Of a stretch of 64,000 bases of DNA, positions 1-8,474 are shown piece after piece (position 1 is the stretch's first letter; each line of letters starts with the position of its first letter). Location: the NCBI GenBank assembly GCA_020435965.1, contig JAGQYS010000017.1, positions 62,001 through 126,000 of the forward strand, in the 5' to 3' direction. Source of the DNA: Flavobacteriaceae bacterium (GTDB taxonomy: Bacteria; Bacteroidota; Bacteroidia; Flavobacteriales; Flavobacteriaceae). The notes beneath the pieces were generated by a model. The model searched no databases, had not been told where the DNA came from, and worked only from the letters and a program-made list of their open reading frames with translations. The translations under genes were made by a program, and so were the position numbers.

Positions 1-114
1 TATTTTTATGCATCTAATTGATAATCATAACAATAAAATTTGTATCTTATAGCTCGGTTTCAAATCTTCATGATTTTAATTTACTTATTAAAACAATAAC
101 TAATATTAAAAATC

Positions 115-876
115 ATGAAAACTACATTCTTAAAACCTGCCCTCTTTACATTACTGCTTACACTTTTCTTTAATAATTTAATTGCTCAGAATAATTTTGA
201 TGCAAGTGCTACTTTGCAGCATTCTTCATTTAATTTTGAAAGTACAGCTTTAGATAACCTACAAGACGAAGTTAATCTTTATGCATTTGAAGAGACAAAA
301 CCTATTGATTTTTACGAAATTCAAGACGAAAGAAGTGTAGCTGCTATTTTAGCAAGAGCCATGTTTGGTTTTGGCGCTGGCATTGCCTTTGGAGAGAATG
401 AAACTATTTGGTGTTTGCAAGCTGCCTATTATATGCAATTATCAATGTTTGCTAATTCAGCACTATATGGTGCTTTAGGTCTTGTTTATGAAGGTTGGAG
501 TTATGATAATTTTACTCGTAGTTTATTCGATTTTCAATTAAAATTGCTCATGTTTTCTGCTTTAACAAGATATAAGGAAGTGTTTCTTGTTTATGGTATT
601 TTAGGTGCATATGGTTTTGGCTCTGAAAAGTATAACAATTTTAATACAGATATTACAAGGTTTACAGCTTCTTTGATTTTGGGACTAAATATTATTCTCA
701 CAACAAGGCTTACACTGGCCATACATACTTCGATGTTTTCTTATCAAAGATACAATTATAAACCTGAAAATGGCAACGATTATAATAACAGTTTTTCAAG
801 ATTCTTTTTAAACAAACAAAATTTAGTAGCTCTTACATTGCTCATTAACCTGAGTCAGGTTCAGTTAAGGAATTAA
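115..876 (+). CDS. Secreted, probable outer-membrane beta-barrel protein
   Basis: 253 residues, not recognised as a named family. The N-terminus is a clear Sec signal peptide: lysines, a Leu/Phe-rich core and a likely cleavage after NLIAQ near residue 25. From about residue 75 the sequence alternates aromatic and small residues with Gly turns and strand-like segments, as in small eight- to ten-stranded outer-membrane barrels. It ends in a hydrophobic strand followed by VQLRN, so the usual terminal aromatic residue is not the last one. It stands alone upstream of a convergent antiporter gene, with no operon partner. The barrel assignment is inference from composition; a soluble periplasmic protein is the alternative. 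Confidence 0.7.
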   Translation: MKTTFLKPALFTLLLTLFFNNLIAQNNFDASATLQHSSFNFESTALDNLQDEVNLYAFEETKPIDFYEIQDERSVAAILARAMFGFGAGIAFGENETIWCLQAAYYMQLSMFANSALYGALGLVYEGWSYDNFTRSLFDFQLKLLMFSALTRYKEVFLVYGILGAYGFGSEKYNNFNTDITRFTASLILGLNIILTTRLTLAIHTSMFSYQRYNYKPENGNDYNNSFSRFFLNKQNLVALTLLINLSQVQLRN

Positions 877-935
877 GTTCGTACAGAGTATTGTTTGTTA
901 ATAATTTGTGCTTTATTCGTTTTATTAATGGGTTA

Positions 936-2771
936 TTATGTTTTTTGCTTATCAAAGCTTTTGCCTAAATAAACTAGTTTACTACCTTTTGAAATTTCAA
1001 CAGGCACATTGTTGTGAGATGGTAAAATATGCAGCTCGCCTTTACTATCTTTAATAAATAGAGGAATAATATCTTTGTCCTTTTTTGTAATGTCTAAAAG
1101 CTTGAAATACTCTTTATCATCGTTTAAAGCTATCTCGTTTATTTTTGGGAATTTACTTGTTACCTCATTCAGAGAAATATAATCATCTGTCTGACTAAAC
1201 AGCCCTTCTTTAGGGTTATTTTGTTCATCCATCATTTCCTCTTTAGAAACCAATCTAAACGATCCATTTTCTCCAAACTGTTCAGAAAATTTTTCTATAG
1301 CATATTTATTAATATCTGTATTTCCTGTTAAAGCCATTAAGTAACCAACATCATTTAGTTCAATATTGTCGGTTAATGTTTCAGAATAAATATTAGTGTC
1401 AAAAGCCTCAAGCCCAAGTTCATTAGCTTTTTTAATATTAGTTTGATTACTATCAATTAATACAACATGTCGTCCATTATCTTCTAAATACTGCCCTAAA
1501 AGCCTTGATACTTTTGAGGCGCCAATAATAAGAATGCCTTCAGACTTCTTCAAGAATACACCTACCATTTTAGCAAACAAACGTGCTGTGGTAGCGTTTA
1601 ATAATACAGTACCTAATACTATCATAAACACTAAAGGCGTGATATACTCTGCTCCTGTTACACCTTCTTTTATTAGTTTACTCCCAAATAAAGATGCAAT
1701 ACCTGCAGCTACAATTCCTCGAGGACCAACCCAACTAATAAATAGCTTTTCTTTTAATTTTAGATTAGAATTAATTGTGCTAAGAAATACTGCCAAAGGC
1801 CTCACTAAAAACACTACAGCTGCAAATAACATGACGGTTTTCCAATTATAGAGAAGCATCATATCTTCAATATTTATATTGGCTGCCAATAAAATAAACA
1901 GTATTGAAATAAGGAGTACACTTAGAGATTCTTTGAAATATAAAAGTTCTTTTATGTTTTCTAATTTTCCATTCCCTAAAACCATTCCCATAACAACTAC
2001 AGCTAAAAGCCCTGATTCGTGTGCAAAAATTTCAGACTCTACAAAAACCAATAAAACTGTTGATAATGAAACAACATTAAGAAGGTAATGCGGAACCAAT
2101 TTCTTATTAATTGCAAAAGCTAAAGCATGAGCAAATGTAAAGCCAAAAGTAGTTCCGAAAAGTATAATTTTACCAAACTCCATAAGTGCTGTTTTAGTAA
2201 AACCACTATCTCCTCCTACACTAATAAACTCAAAAACCAAAACAGCTACTAAAGCTCCAATAGGATCTATTAAAATCCCTTCCCATTTTAAAACCGCAGA
2301 GACATCTTTTTTTAAAGGAATGTTTCTCAGAATTGGAGTTATTACAGTAGGTCCAGTAACAATAATTAAAGCCGAAAACAAAAACGAAATTTCCCAGCTA
2401 AGATTAAAAATAAAATGGGCTAAAATACCAGCAGCAAAAAATGTAATGGCAGATCCAAGGGTGATAAGTTTGGTAATTACTGGTCCTACATTTTTTACTT
2501 CAGAGCGTTTTAAAGTTAAGCCTCCCTCAAATAAAATTATACTTATTGCTAACGATACAAAATAGTAAAGACCTTCTCCGGGAAAGAGCCCTTTTTTACC
2601 ATTCCAAATTGGTTCAATCCATTTGGAGCCATCATCAGTAATGTATTCTGCCGCAATTGGTCCAACCAACAATCCAATAAGTATAAGAGGTAAAATTGCA
2701 GGAATTTTAAATCGCCAAGCTACCCATTGAGCTAAAATTCCTAAAATGATAATTCCTGCCAGTTCTAACAT
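936..2771 (-). CDS. Cation:proton antiporter (CPA family) with C-terminal RCK/TrkA-N domain
   Basis: Monovalent cation/H+ antiporter of the inner membrane. Residues 1-390 are a row of hydrophobic helices typical of the Na_H_Exchanger fold, with a SWVGPRGIVAAG segment near residue 345 that is characteristic of NhaP-type antiporters. From about residue 414 a Rossmann-like RCK_N domain begins (GILIIGASKVSRLLG, then VLIDSN), normally a nucleotide-binding regulatory module. A longer frame begins at 2831, but the first 20 residues are hydrophilic and unlike the family; the ATG at 2771 (MLELAGIIILG) gives a direct start into the first helix and 611 residues. It is transcribed away from the hydrolase gene at 2887. 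A 16-bp palindrome at 2802-2817 lies just upstream. Confidence 0.9.
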   Translation of the reverse strand: MLELAGIIILGILAQWVAWRFKIPAILPLILIGLLVGPIAAEYITDDGSKWIEPIWNGKKGLFPGEGLYYFVSLAISIILFEGGLTLKRSEVKNVGPVITKLITLGSAITFFAAGILAHFIFNLSWEISFLFSALIIVTGPTVITPILRNIPLKKDVSAVLKWEGILIDPIGALVAVLVFEFISVGGDSGFTKTALMEFGKIILFGTTFGFTFAHALAFAINKKLVPHYLLNVVSLSTVLLVFVESEIFAHESGLLAVVVMGMVLGNGKLENIKELLYFKESLSVLLISILFILLAANINIEDMMLLYNWKTVMLFAAVVFLVRPLAVFLSTINSNLKLKEKLFISWVGPRGIVAAGIASLFGSKLIKEGVTGAEYITPLVFMIVLGTVLLNATTARLFAKMVGVFLKKSEGILIIGASKVSRLLGQYLEDNGRHVVLIDSNQTNIKKANELGLEAFDTNIYSETLTDNIELNDVGYLMALTGNTDINKYAIEKFSEQFGENGSFRLVSKEEMMDEQNNPKEGLFSQTDDYISLNEVTSKFPKINEIALNDDKEYFKLLDITKKDKDIIPLFIKDSKGELHILPSHNNVPVEISKGSKLVYLGKSFDKQKT

Positions 2772-2801
2772 GTGTTCGTTTTTAAAACGAGTAAATTTAT
2801 T

Positions 2802-2817
2802 AAGAATAAATATTCTT
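2802..2817. promoter_or_regulatory. Perfect inverted repeat upstream of the antiporter gene
   Basis: AAGAATA-AA-TATTCTT is a perfect 7-bp inverted repeat with a 2-bp centre, 31 bp upstream of the antiporter start in the divergent intergenic space. The size and position would suit a dimeric repressor, but in DNA this AT-rich a chance palindrome is possible. Confidence 0.25.
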
Positions 2818-2886
2818 TTATAGTGAATCATAATAAATTCTTAACTTTTTCGTGTTATTGTTTCCATTTTGTTACTTTGCAGCACT

Positions 2887-3744
2887 ATGAAATTGTATCC
2901 TATAAATGCTGGAAATTTTAAGCTTGATGGTGGTGCTATGTTTGGCGTTGTTCCTAAATCGCTTTGGCAAAGAACTAATCCTGCAGATAGCAATAACATG
3001 ATAGATATTGCGGCACGTTGTTTGCTTATTGAAGATGGAGACCGATTAATTTTAATCGATACTGGAATGGGAAACAAGCAAAGCGATAAATTTTTTGGAT
3101 ATTACTATCTCTGGGGAAATGATAGCATTGATAGCTCTTTAAAGGCTCATGGTTTTCATCGTGATGATATTACAGATGTGTTTATGACACACCTTCACTT
3201 TGATCATTGTGGTGGAAGTATTCAATGGAATAAAAACAAAACAGGTTACGAGCCTGCTTTTAAAAATGCAACATTTTGGAGCAATGAAGACCATTGGAAA
3301 TGGGCAACACAACCAAATAAGAGAGAAGTCGCTTCATTTTTAAAAGAAAACATTATTCCTATGGAAGAAAGTGGACAGCTAAAATTTACCTCACTTCCTC
3401 AAAATGATTTATTACAGAACTCTGAGCTAGGTTTTGATGTCTTTTTCGCCAATGGTCACACTGATAAACAAATGATTCCAATAATTAATTATAACGAAAA
3501 AACCATTTGTTTTATGGCAGATTTACTGCCAACTGCTGGTCATTTGCCAATTCCTTTTGTAATGGGTTACGACACTAGACCTTTGTTAACCTTAGATGAA
3601 AAAGAACGTTTTTTAAATCTTGCAGCAGACAATAATTATTACTTATTTTTGGAGCATGACGCTCATAGCCCAATAATAACAGTTAAACACACCGAAAAAG
3701 GAGTGCGTCTCAATGAAATTTACACACCAGAACAAATATTTTAA
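2887..3744 (+). CDS. Metallo-beta-lactamase-fold hydrolase
   Basis: 285 residues with the complete MBL zinc signature HLHFDH at about residues 102-107 (HxHxDH), followed by Cys-Gly-Gly, and a second metal histidine in NGHTDKQ near residue 191 and GHD-like EHD near the C-terminus. The overall layout (AARCLLIEDGDRLILIDTGMG early, then the zinc motif) resembles the MBL branch that includes N-acyl homoserine lactonases and related lactone or ester hydrolases; the substrate cannot be told from sequence. No signal peptide, so cytoplasmic. A frame extends back to a TTG at 2869; the ATG at 2887 was chosen. A near-match -7 element, TTACTTTG, sits at 2872-2879, which would give a very short leader. Confidence 0.88.
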   Translation: MKLYPINAGNFKLDGGAMFGVVPKSLWQRTNPADSNNMIDIAARCLLIEDGDRLILIDTGMGNKQSDKFFGYYYLWGNDSIDSSLKAHGFHRDDITDVFMTHLHFDHCGGSIQWNKNKTGYEPAFKNATFWSNEDHWKWATQPNKREVASFLKENIIPMEESGQLKFTSLPQNDLLQNSELGFDVFFANGHTDKQMIPIINYNEKTICFMADLLPTAGHLPIPFVMGYDTRPLLTLDEKERFLNLAADNNYYLFLEHDAHSPIITVKHTEKGVRLNEIYTPEQIF

Positions 3745-3757
3745 TCAAGCTTAACCT

Positions 3758-5371
3758 ATGAAATTATTACGTCAAAAAGTTCTTTTTTATGCCTTACTCG
3801 TAACTTTAATTACAAGTTGTGGCACTACTCGATTAGTTTCTACACCTATTGAAAATATTGACAATACGCCTTTAAAGTTTAATGAGATAACTAAAGCCGA
3901 AGAAAAGGTTTGGGGACACCTCGACTTAGTTTCTGATACTATTCCTGGAATGAGTGTCAATAAAGCTTATAAAGAGCTCATTAAAAACAAAAAAGGCACT
4001 AAAGTAATAGTGGCTGTGATTGATTCAGGTATTGATATTGACCATGAGGATTTAGACGATGTCATTTGGACAAATAAAGATGAAATACCTAACAACAATA
4101 AGGATGACGACAACAATGGTTATATAGATGACATACATGGCTGGAATTTTCTTGGAGAAGCCTATCAAGAGCAATTGGAATACGTAAGGCTTTTGGCTAG
4201 TGGAAATAAAAGCCACCCTCGATATGCTGAAGCTGAAGCTGAATACCAAAAAAAGCTTGCTGAGTATACAAATCTAAAATCTCAATATACTCAAATTCTT
4301 CCTGTAATGGAAGATGCTCATAAAACGCTTTCAGATTACTTTAAAAAACCTGAGTACTCAGAAGAGAATATTAATGCCTTAAAAACCGAAGACAAAACAC
4401 TTCAACAAAGCGCTTATGCTGTTAAAGTTCTAGCGTTTGATAATGGCTTTGATAAAGTTCCTGAGGCTATTGATGTTTTTAAAGATAATTTAAAACGCAT
4501 CAATGAAATGTTGAATTATAATCTGAACAAAAACTTCAATGGTAGAAAAGTAGTTGGCGATAATCCTGATGATTTTACTGATATAAATTACGGAAACAAC
4601 AATGTAAAACCAATAGACAAAAGTGAAACCCATGGAACCCATGTAGCAGGAATCATTGCTGCTGAGCGCTACAACGAAAAAGGAGTTAATGGTATTGCAA
4701 ATAATGTTTTAATAATGCCGATAAGGGCAGTTTCCAATGGAGACGAATATGACAAAGATATCGCTTTAGCAATAAGATATGCTGTTGATAATGGTGCCAA
4801 AATAATTAACGCCAGCTTTGGTAAATATTACTCACCTCACAGTGATAAGGTAAAAGAAGCACTTGTATATGCAAGTGCAAAAGACGTACTTTTTGTTCAT
4901 GCCTCTGGAAATGAGGGTCTTGATATTGACAAAAAAACAAACTTTCCAAATGATTTAAAAACTGATGGTTCAGAAATTATAAACTCCTATTTATCCGTTG
5001 GAGCAACCGAACAAAAATATGGTTCTGGTTTAGTGGCTAGTTATTCAAACTATGGTAAAAACAATGTTGATGTATTTGCGCCTGGATCAAACATATATTC
5101 AACCTATCCCAATAATACCTATAAAGCTGAAGGTGGTACTTCAATGGCTGCTCCAGCAGTTGCTGGTTTAGCTGCATTAATAAGATCCTATTACCCAAAG
5201 CTTACTGCTGCTCAGGTAAAACAAGTTATCATGGATTCTGGATTATCTTTAAAAGCAAAAGTTACAGTAGGTGAAAACTCAGAAGTAAAACCTTTTGGAG
5301 AATTATCAAAATCAGGAAAACTTGTAAACGTATATAATGCCTTAATAATGGCAAGTAAAATAGCAAATTAA
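3758..5371 (+). CDS. S8 (subtilisin-like) serine peptidase, lipoprotein
   Basis: Secreted, lipid-anchored subtilase of 537 residues. A type II signal peptide ends in LITSCGTT, placing the lipidated Cys near residue 21. The Asp-His-Ser triad is intact: VIDSGIDIDHEDLDD around residue 88, HGTHVAGIIAAE around 293, and GGTSMAAPAVAGLAAL around 461. The Asp and His blocks are about 200 residues apart, far more than in classical subtilisins, and the space is filled by a charged, probably helical stretch (residues about 130-260). It starts 13 bp after the hydrolase and is followed 11 bp later by an M1 peptidase, so the three are probably co-transcribed; the two peptidases may act together in protein or peptide turnover in the envelope. 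Confidence 0.92.
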   Translation: MKLLRQKVLFYALLVTLITSCGTTRLVSTPIENIDNTPLKFNEITKAEEKVWGHLDLVSDTIPGMSVNKAYKELIKNKKGTKVIVAVIDSGIDIDHEDLDDVIWTNKDEIPNNNKDDDNNGYIDDIHGWNFLGEAYQEQLEYVRLLASGNKSHPRYAEAEAEYQKKLAEYTNLKSQYTQILPVMEDAHKTLSDYFKKPEYSEENINALKTEDKTLQQSAYAVKVLAFDNGFDKVPEAIDVFKDNLKRINEMLNYNLNKNFNGRKVVGDNPDDFTDINYGNNNVKPIDKSETHGTHVAGIIAAERYNEKGVNGIANNVLIMPIRAVSNGDEYDKDIALAIRYAVDNGAKIINASFGKYYSPHSDKVKEALVYASAKDVLFVHASGNEGLDIDKKTNFPNDLKTDGSEIINSYLSVGATEQKYGSGLVASYSNYGKNNVDVFAPGSNIYSTYPNNTYKAEGGTSMAAPAVAGLAALIRSYYPKLTAAQVKQVIMDSGLSLKAKVTVGENSEVKPFGELSKSGKLVNVYNALIMASKIAN

Positions 5372-5382
5372 TTATCATACAC

Positions 5383-7293
5383 ATGAAAACAATAGCATCA
5401 AAAACCTTTCTAATGGCACTCGTTTTATTAAGTGTTACGTTAACCGCTCAAAATCCTGGATATTGGCAACAACATGTTGATTACACTATGGAAATAGACA
5501 TGAATGTTGAAAACTATCAATATCAAGGAACACAAAAGTTAGTTTACACCAACAACTCTCCTGATGTGCTTACAAAAGTGTATTATCACTTGTATATGAA
5601 TGCTTTTCAACCAGGAAGTAATATGGACATGCGATTGCAAAATATTGCAGATCCTGATGGTAGAATGGTAAACAATATTGGCACCAAAGAAAATCCCATT
5701 TACGAAAGCAGAATTAGTAAATTAAAACCAAGTGAAATAGGTTATATTAAGGTAACATCTTTAACTCAAGATGGAGTTGCTTTAAAATACGATGTTGTTG
5801 ATACGGTCTTAGAGGTCACATTAGCAAAACCAATACAACCAGGAGCAAAAACTACATTTGATATGGTTTTTGATGCTCAGGTGCCTTTACAAATACGAAG
5901 AAATGGGAGAAACAGCAAAGAAGGTGTTGCATTATCAATGGCACAATGGTATCCAAAAATGGCAGAATATGATTTTGAGGGTTGGCATGCCGACTCTTAC
6001 ATTGCTAGAGAGTTTCATGGTGTTTGGGGCGATTTTGATGTAAAAATAACAATTGATAAAAACTATACTATTGGTGGAACAGGCTATCTTCAAAATCCAG
6101 AAGAAATTGGTCATGGTTATGGTCCAAAAGGCTTAAAATCAATTAACACAAAAGGTGATAAGTTGACATGGCATTTTAAGGCACCAATGGTGCATGACTT
6201 TACTTGGGCCGCAGATCCAGAATATACTCACGACAGTGTTCAGGTTCCTGATGGGCCAATGCTCCACTTTTTTTACAAGAGTACCATGGATGCCGAAAGT
6301 TTAGACAACTGGAAAAAGCTTCAACCAATTACAGTAAAGCTAATGCAGTACTTCAGTGAAAACGTAGGTAAATACCCTTACAAACAATACTCTGTTATTC
6401 AAGGAGGAGATGGTGGCATGGAATACGCTATGTGTACCTTAATTACTGGAGGAAGAAGTTTAAATGGTTTAATTGGTGTCACCTCACATGAAATGGCTCA
6501 CACTTGGTTTCAGTTCTTATTGGCAACCAATGAAAGCAAACATGAATGGATGGACGAAGGTTTTACAAGTTATATTAGTGCTCAAGCTTCAAATGAGGTT
6601 TTAGAACGCAATCAAGACAACCCAAGCTCTGGTTCTTATAGAGGTTATATACGTTTAGCAACTTCAGGTTACGAGCAACCTCTTACAACACATGCAGATC
6701 GCTACAACTACAATAGTGCTTATAGTACTGCGGCATATAGTAAAGGCGCTGTGTTTTTAGCACAATTGGGTTATGTGATTGGTGAAGACAATTTAAAAAC
6801 CACATTAAAAAAATACTTTGATGATTTTGCCTTTAAGCATCCTGTACCAAATGATATTATCCGTTCTGCTGAAAAAGTCTCTGGCTTAGAACTCGATTGG
6901 TATTTAATGGATTTTGCTCAAACCACAAACACCATAGATTATGGCATAAAATCTGTTGAAGCAGCAGATAAAACAACAAAAATCACCTTAGAACGCAAAG
7001 GCTTGATGCCAATGCCAATAGATTTAACAGTAGAGTATCTTGATGGAACGTCTCAAGATTTTTACATTCCGTTGGAAATGATGAGAGGCGAAAAACCCAC
7101 TCCAGAATCTGTAAAAGTTTTACCTGATTGGTCTTGGGCAAACAATACTTTTGGTTTTGGTATAAATGTTGAAAAAAACAAGATTAAAAGCATTACCATA
7201 GATCCTAAAGGAAAAATGGCAGACATTGATAATACCAATAACATTTTAAGTTTAGCAATAACAAAGGAAAATAACAAAACCAAAAACGACTAA
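5383..7293 (+). CDS. M1 family zinc aminopeptidase, secreted
   Basis: 636-residue gluzincin. The metal site HEMAH near residues 368-372 is followed after 18 residues by the third ligand in WMDEGFTSY, the standard HExxH-x18-E arrangement, and the exopeptidase motif GGMEYAMCT lies upstream. An N-terminal signal peptide (to LTAQN near residue 22) exports it. Family members remove N-terminal residues from peptides. It follows the S8 peptidase after 11 bp and probably shares its transcript. Its TAA stop overlaps the stop of the convergent downstream gene by 4 bp, leaving no room for a terminator between them. Confidence 0.93.
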   Translation: MKTIASKTFLMALVLLSVTLTAQNPGYWQQHVDYTMEIDMNVENYQYQGTQKLVYTNNSPDVLTKVYYHLYMNAFQPGSNMDMRLQNIADPDGRMVNNIGTKENPIYESRISKLKPSEIGYIKVTSLTQDGVALKYDVVDTVLEVTLAKPIQPGAKTTFDMVFDAQVPLQIRRNGRNSKEGVALSMAQWYPKMAEYDFEGWHADSYIAREFHGVWGDFDVKITIDKNYTIGGTGYLQNPEEIGHGYGPKGLKSINTKGDKLTWHFKAPMVHDFTWAADPEYTHDSVQVPDGPMLHFFYKSTMDAESLDNWKKLQPITVKLMQYFSENVGKYPYKQYSVIQGGDGGMEYAMCTLITGGRSLNGLIGVTSHEMAHTWFQFLLATNESKHEWMDEGFTSYISAQASNEVLERNQDNPSSGSYRGYIRLATSGYEQPLTTHADRYNYNSAYSTAAYSKGAVFLAQLGYVIGEDNLKTTLKKYFDDFAFKHPVPNDIIRSAEKVSGLELDWYLMDFAQTTNTIDYGIKSVEAADKTTKITLERKGLMPMPIDLTVEYLDGTSQDFYIPLEMMRGEKPTPESVKVLPDWSWANNTFGFGINVEKNKIKSITIDPKGKMADIDNTNNILSLAITKENNKTKND

Positions 7294-8471
7294 AACCAAG
7301 GTTCTTTAACGTAGTTTTTTGTTTTTGAAACACGTTCTCTGTTGGTGACAAATAAATAGGTTTGATCTGTTTCCTTGCTTCTATATCCAAGTAAGTGAAA
7401 AATGGATTTTGCGTAATATTTTGCTATTTTTAGATTTACCTTTAAAATACCTTTTTCTTTGTTGTGCCAAGAAATTCCAGGCATAAAGACAAAGATTCTA
7501 TCTGCTTTTATGGTTCTCAGGCACATAGATAATTTTAAGAAGAAACGAGGGATTTTTTTAATAAGGAAGAATCCCTCGTTTCCACTTTTTTGATATAAGG
7601 GCATAAAAATTCTTCCTCTATATCTTGCAACTATTTCTTTATTGTTGTGCTTAGCTATCAACTCTCCTTTTTTAATAGTTTCAAAGCTCTTAAAGGCAGG
7701 TAATATATCAAAGTTGTCATTATTTTCAATTCGATGCAAATACGCTATTTCAAAAAAATCAGATAAGTATTGTGTTGCTATTTGCAATGTTTTAAAATGT
7801 TTTTTTGAATCTAAATGAGGTACAACATTAGTATTTTTTAAAACCAAATTAATAAAAGCAATACAATTTCCAATTGCACTTTTATTGTCGTGTTGTCCGG
7901 ACTCAAAGCCAAGTGATACATATCCTAAGGTGTTTATGTAACTTAGTAATGGTCCGTGTAAATACTCTTCAATACCAAGCACTATTGGAACTGGGAATTG
8001 TTCTGAAAATTTACGATTTATTATGGCGTCATTAATGGTTATAAAGGGGAGCGTTTTACTTGAAGTGGTGTGGAGGTCTATAAAATAAAAAGGCCCTTTA
8101 TTTTTGGCAATTATACTATTTAATAAATTAAATATCTCCTTTTGCTCTTGATGTTCTGACACAATACTGTGTGTTTGAAGTGTTCTTTTAATTTGAGCTT
8201 CAGACCACAGTCTGTTTAAATCTTCATTAATGTATCTTTTCCCTTCCTTTAAAGCTTTTAAATTTCCTGAAATTGCATATATATTACCTTTTACATAACT
8301 CTTTTTTAATTGACCTAAAACAGATTCTAGAGCAAAAATTCCTGCTGGTTCATTACCATGCACTCCAGCAAAAAAGACAATGGTCGCACCTTTTTTTTTG
8401 CCTTCAATCTCAAAAAGAACCCTATCAACGCTAACTGATTTTTTTAATGCTTTGCTATAAACTTCAACCAT
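7290..8471 (-). CDS. Succinylglutamate desuccinylase/aspartoacylase-like M14 metallohydrolase
   Basis: 393 residues. FFAGVHGNEPAGI near residue 33 gives the HxxE zinc pair of the AstE/AspA branch of peptidase family M14, and FIDLHTTSSKTLPF near residue 127 the third histidine ligand. The C-terminal part carries the beta-barrel cap region seen in these deacylases. They remove acyl groups from amino acids, but the substrate here is unknown. It begins 3 bp after the GCS2-CBS gene and is surely co-transcribed with it, suggesting that one makes and the other trims or hydrolyses a gamma-glutamyl or related amide. No signal peptide. Convergent, stop-overlapping with the M1 peptidase. Confidence 0.82.
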   Translation of the reverse strand: MVEVYSKALKKSVSVDRVLFEIEGKKKGATIVFFAGVHGNEPAGIFALESVLGQLKKSYVKGNIYAISGNLKALKEGKRYINEDLNRLWSEAQIKRTLQTHSIVSEHQEQKEIFNLLNSIIAKNKGPFYFIDLHTTSSKTLPFITINDAIINRKFSEQFPVPIVLGIEEYLHGPLLSYINTLGYVSLGFESGQHDNKSAIGNCIAFINLVLKNTNVVPHLDSKKHFKTLQIATQYLSDFFEIAYLHRIENNDNFDILPAFKSFETIKKGELIAKHNNKEIVARYRGRIFMPLYQKSGNEGFFLIKKIPRFFLKLSMCLRTIKADRIFVFMPGISWHNKEKGILKVNLKIAKYYAKSIFHLLGYRSKETDQTYLFVTNRERVSKTKNYVKEPWF

Positions 8472-8474
8472 TAT

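Noticed and set aside
1534-1851. 105-codon open frame on the plus strand inside the antiporter gene
   Set aside because: Antisense to a well-conserved transporter with no recognisable protein features.
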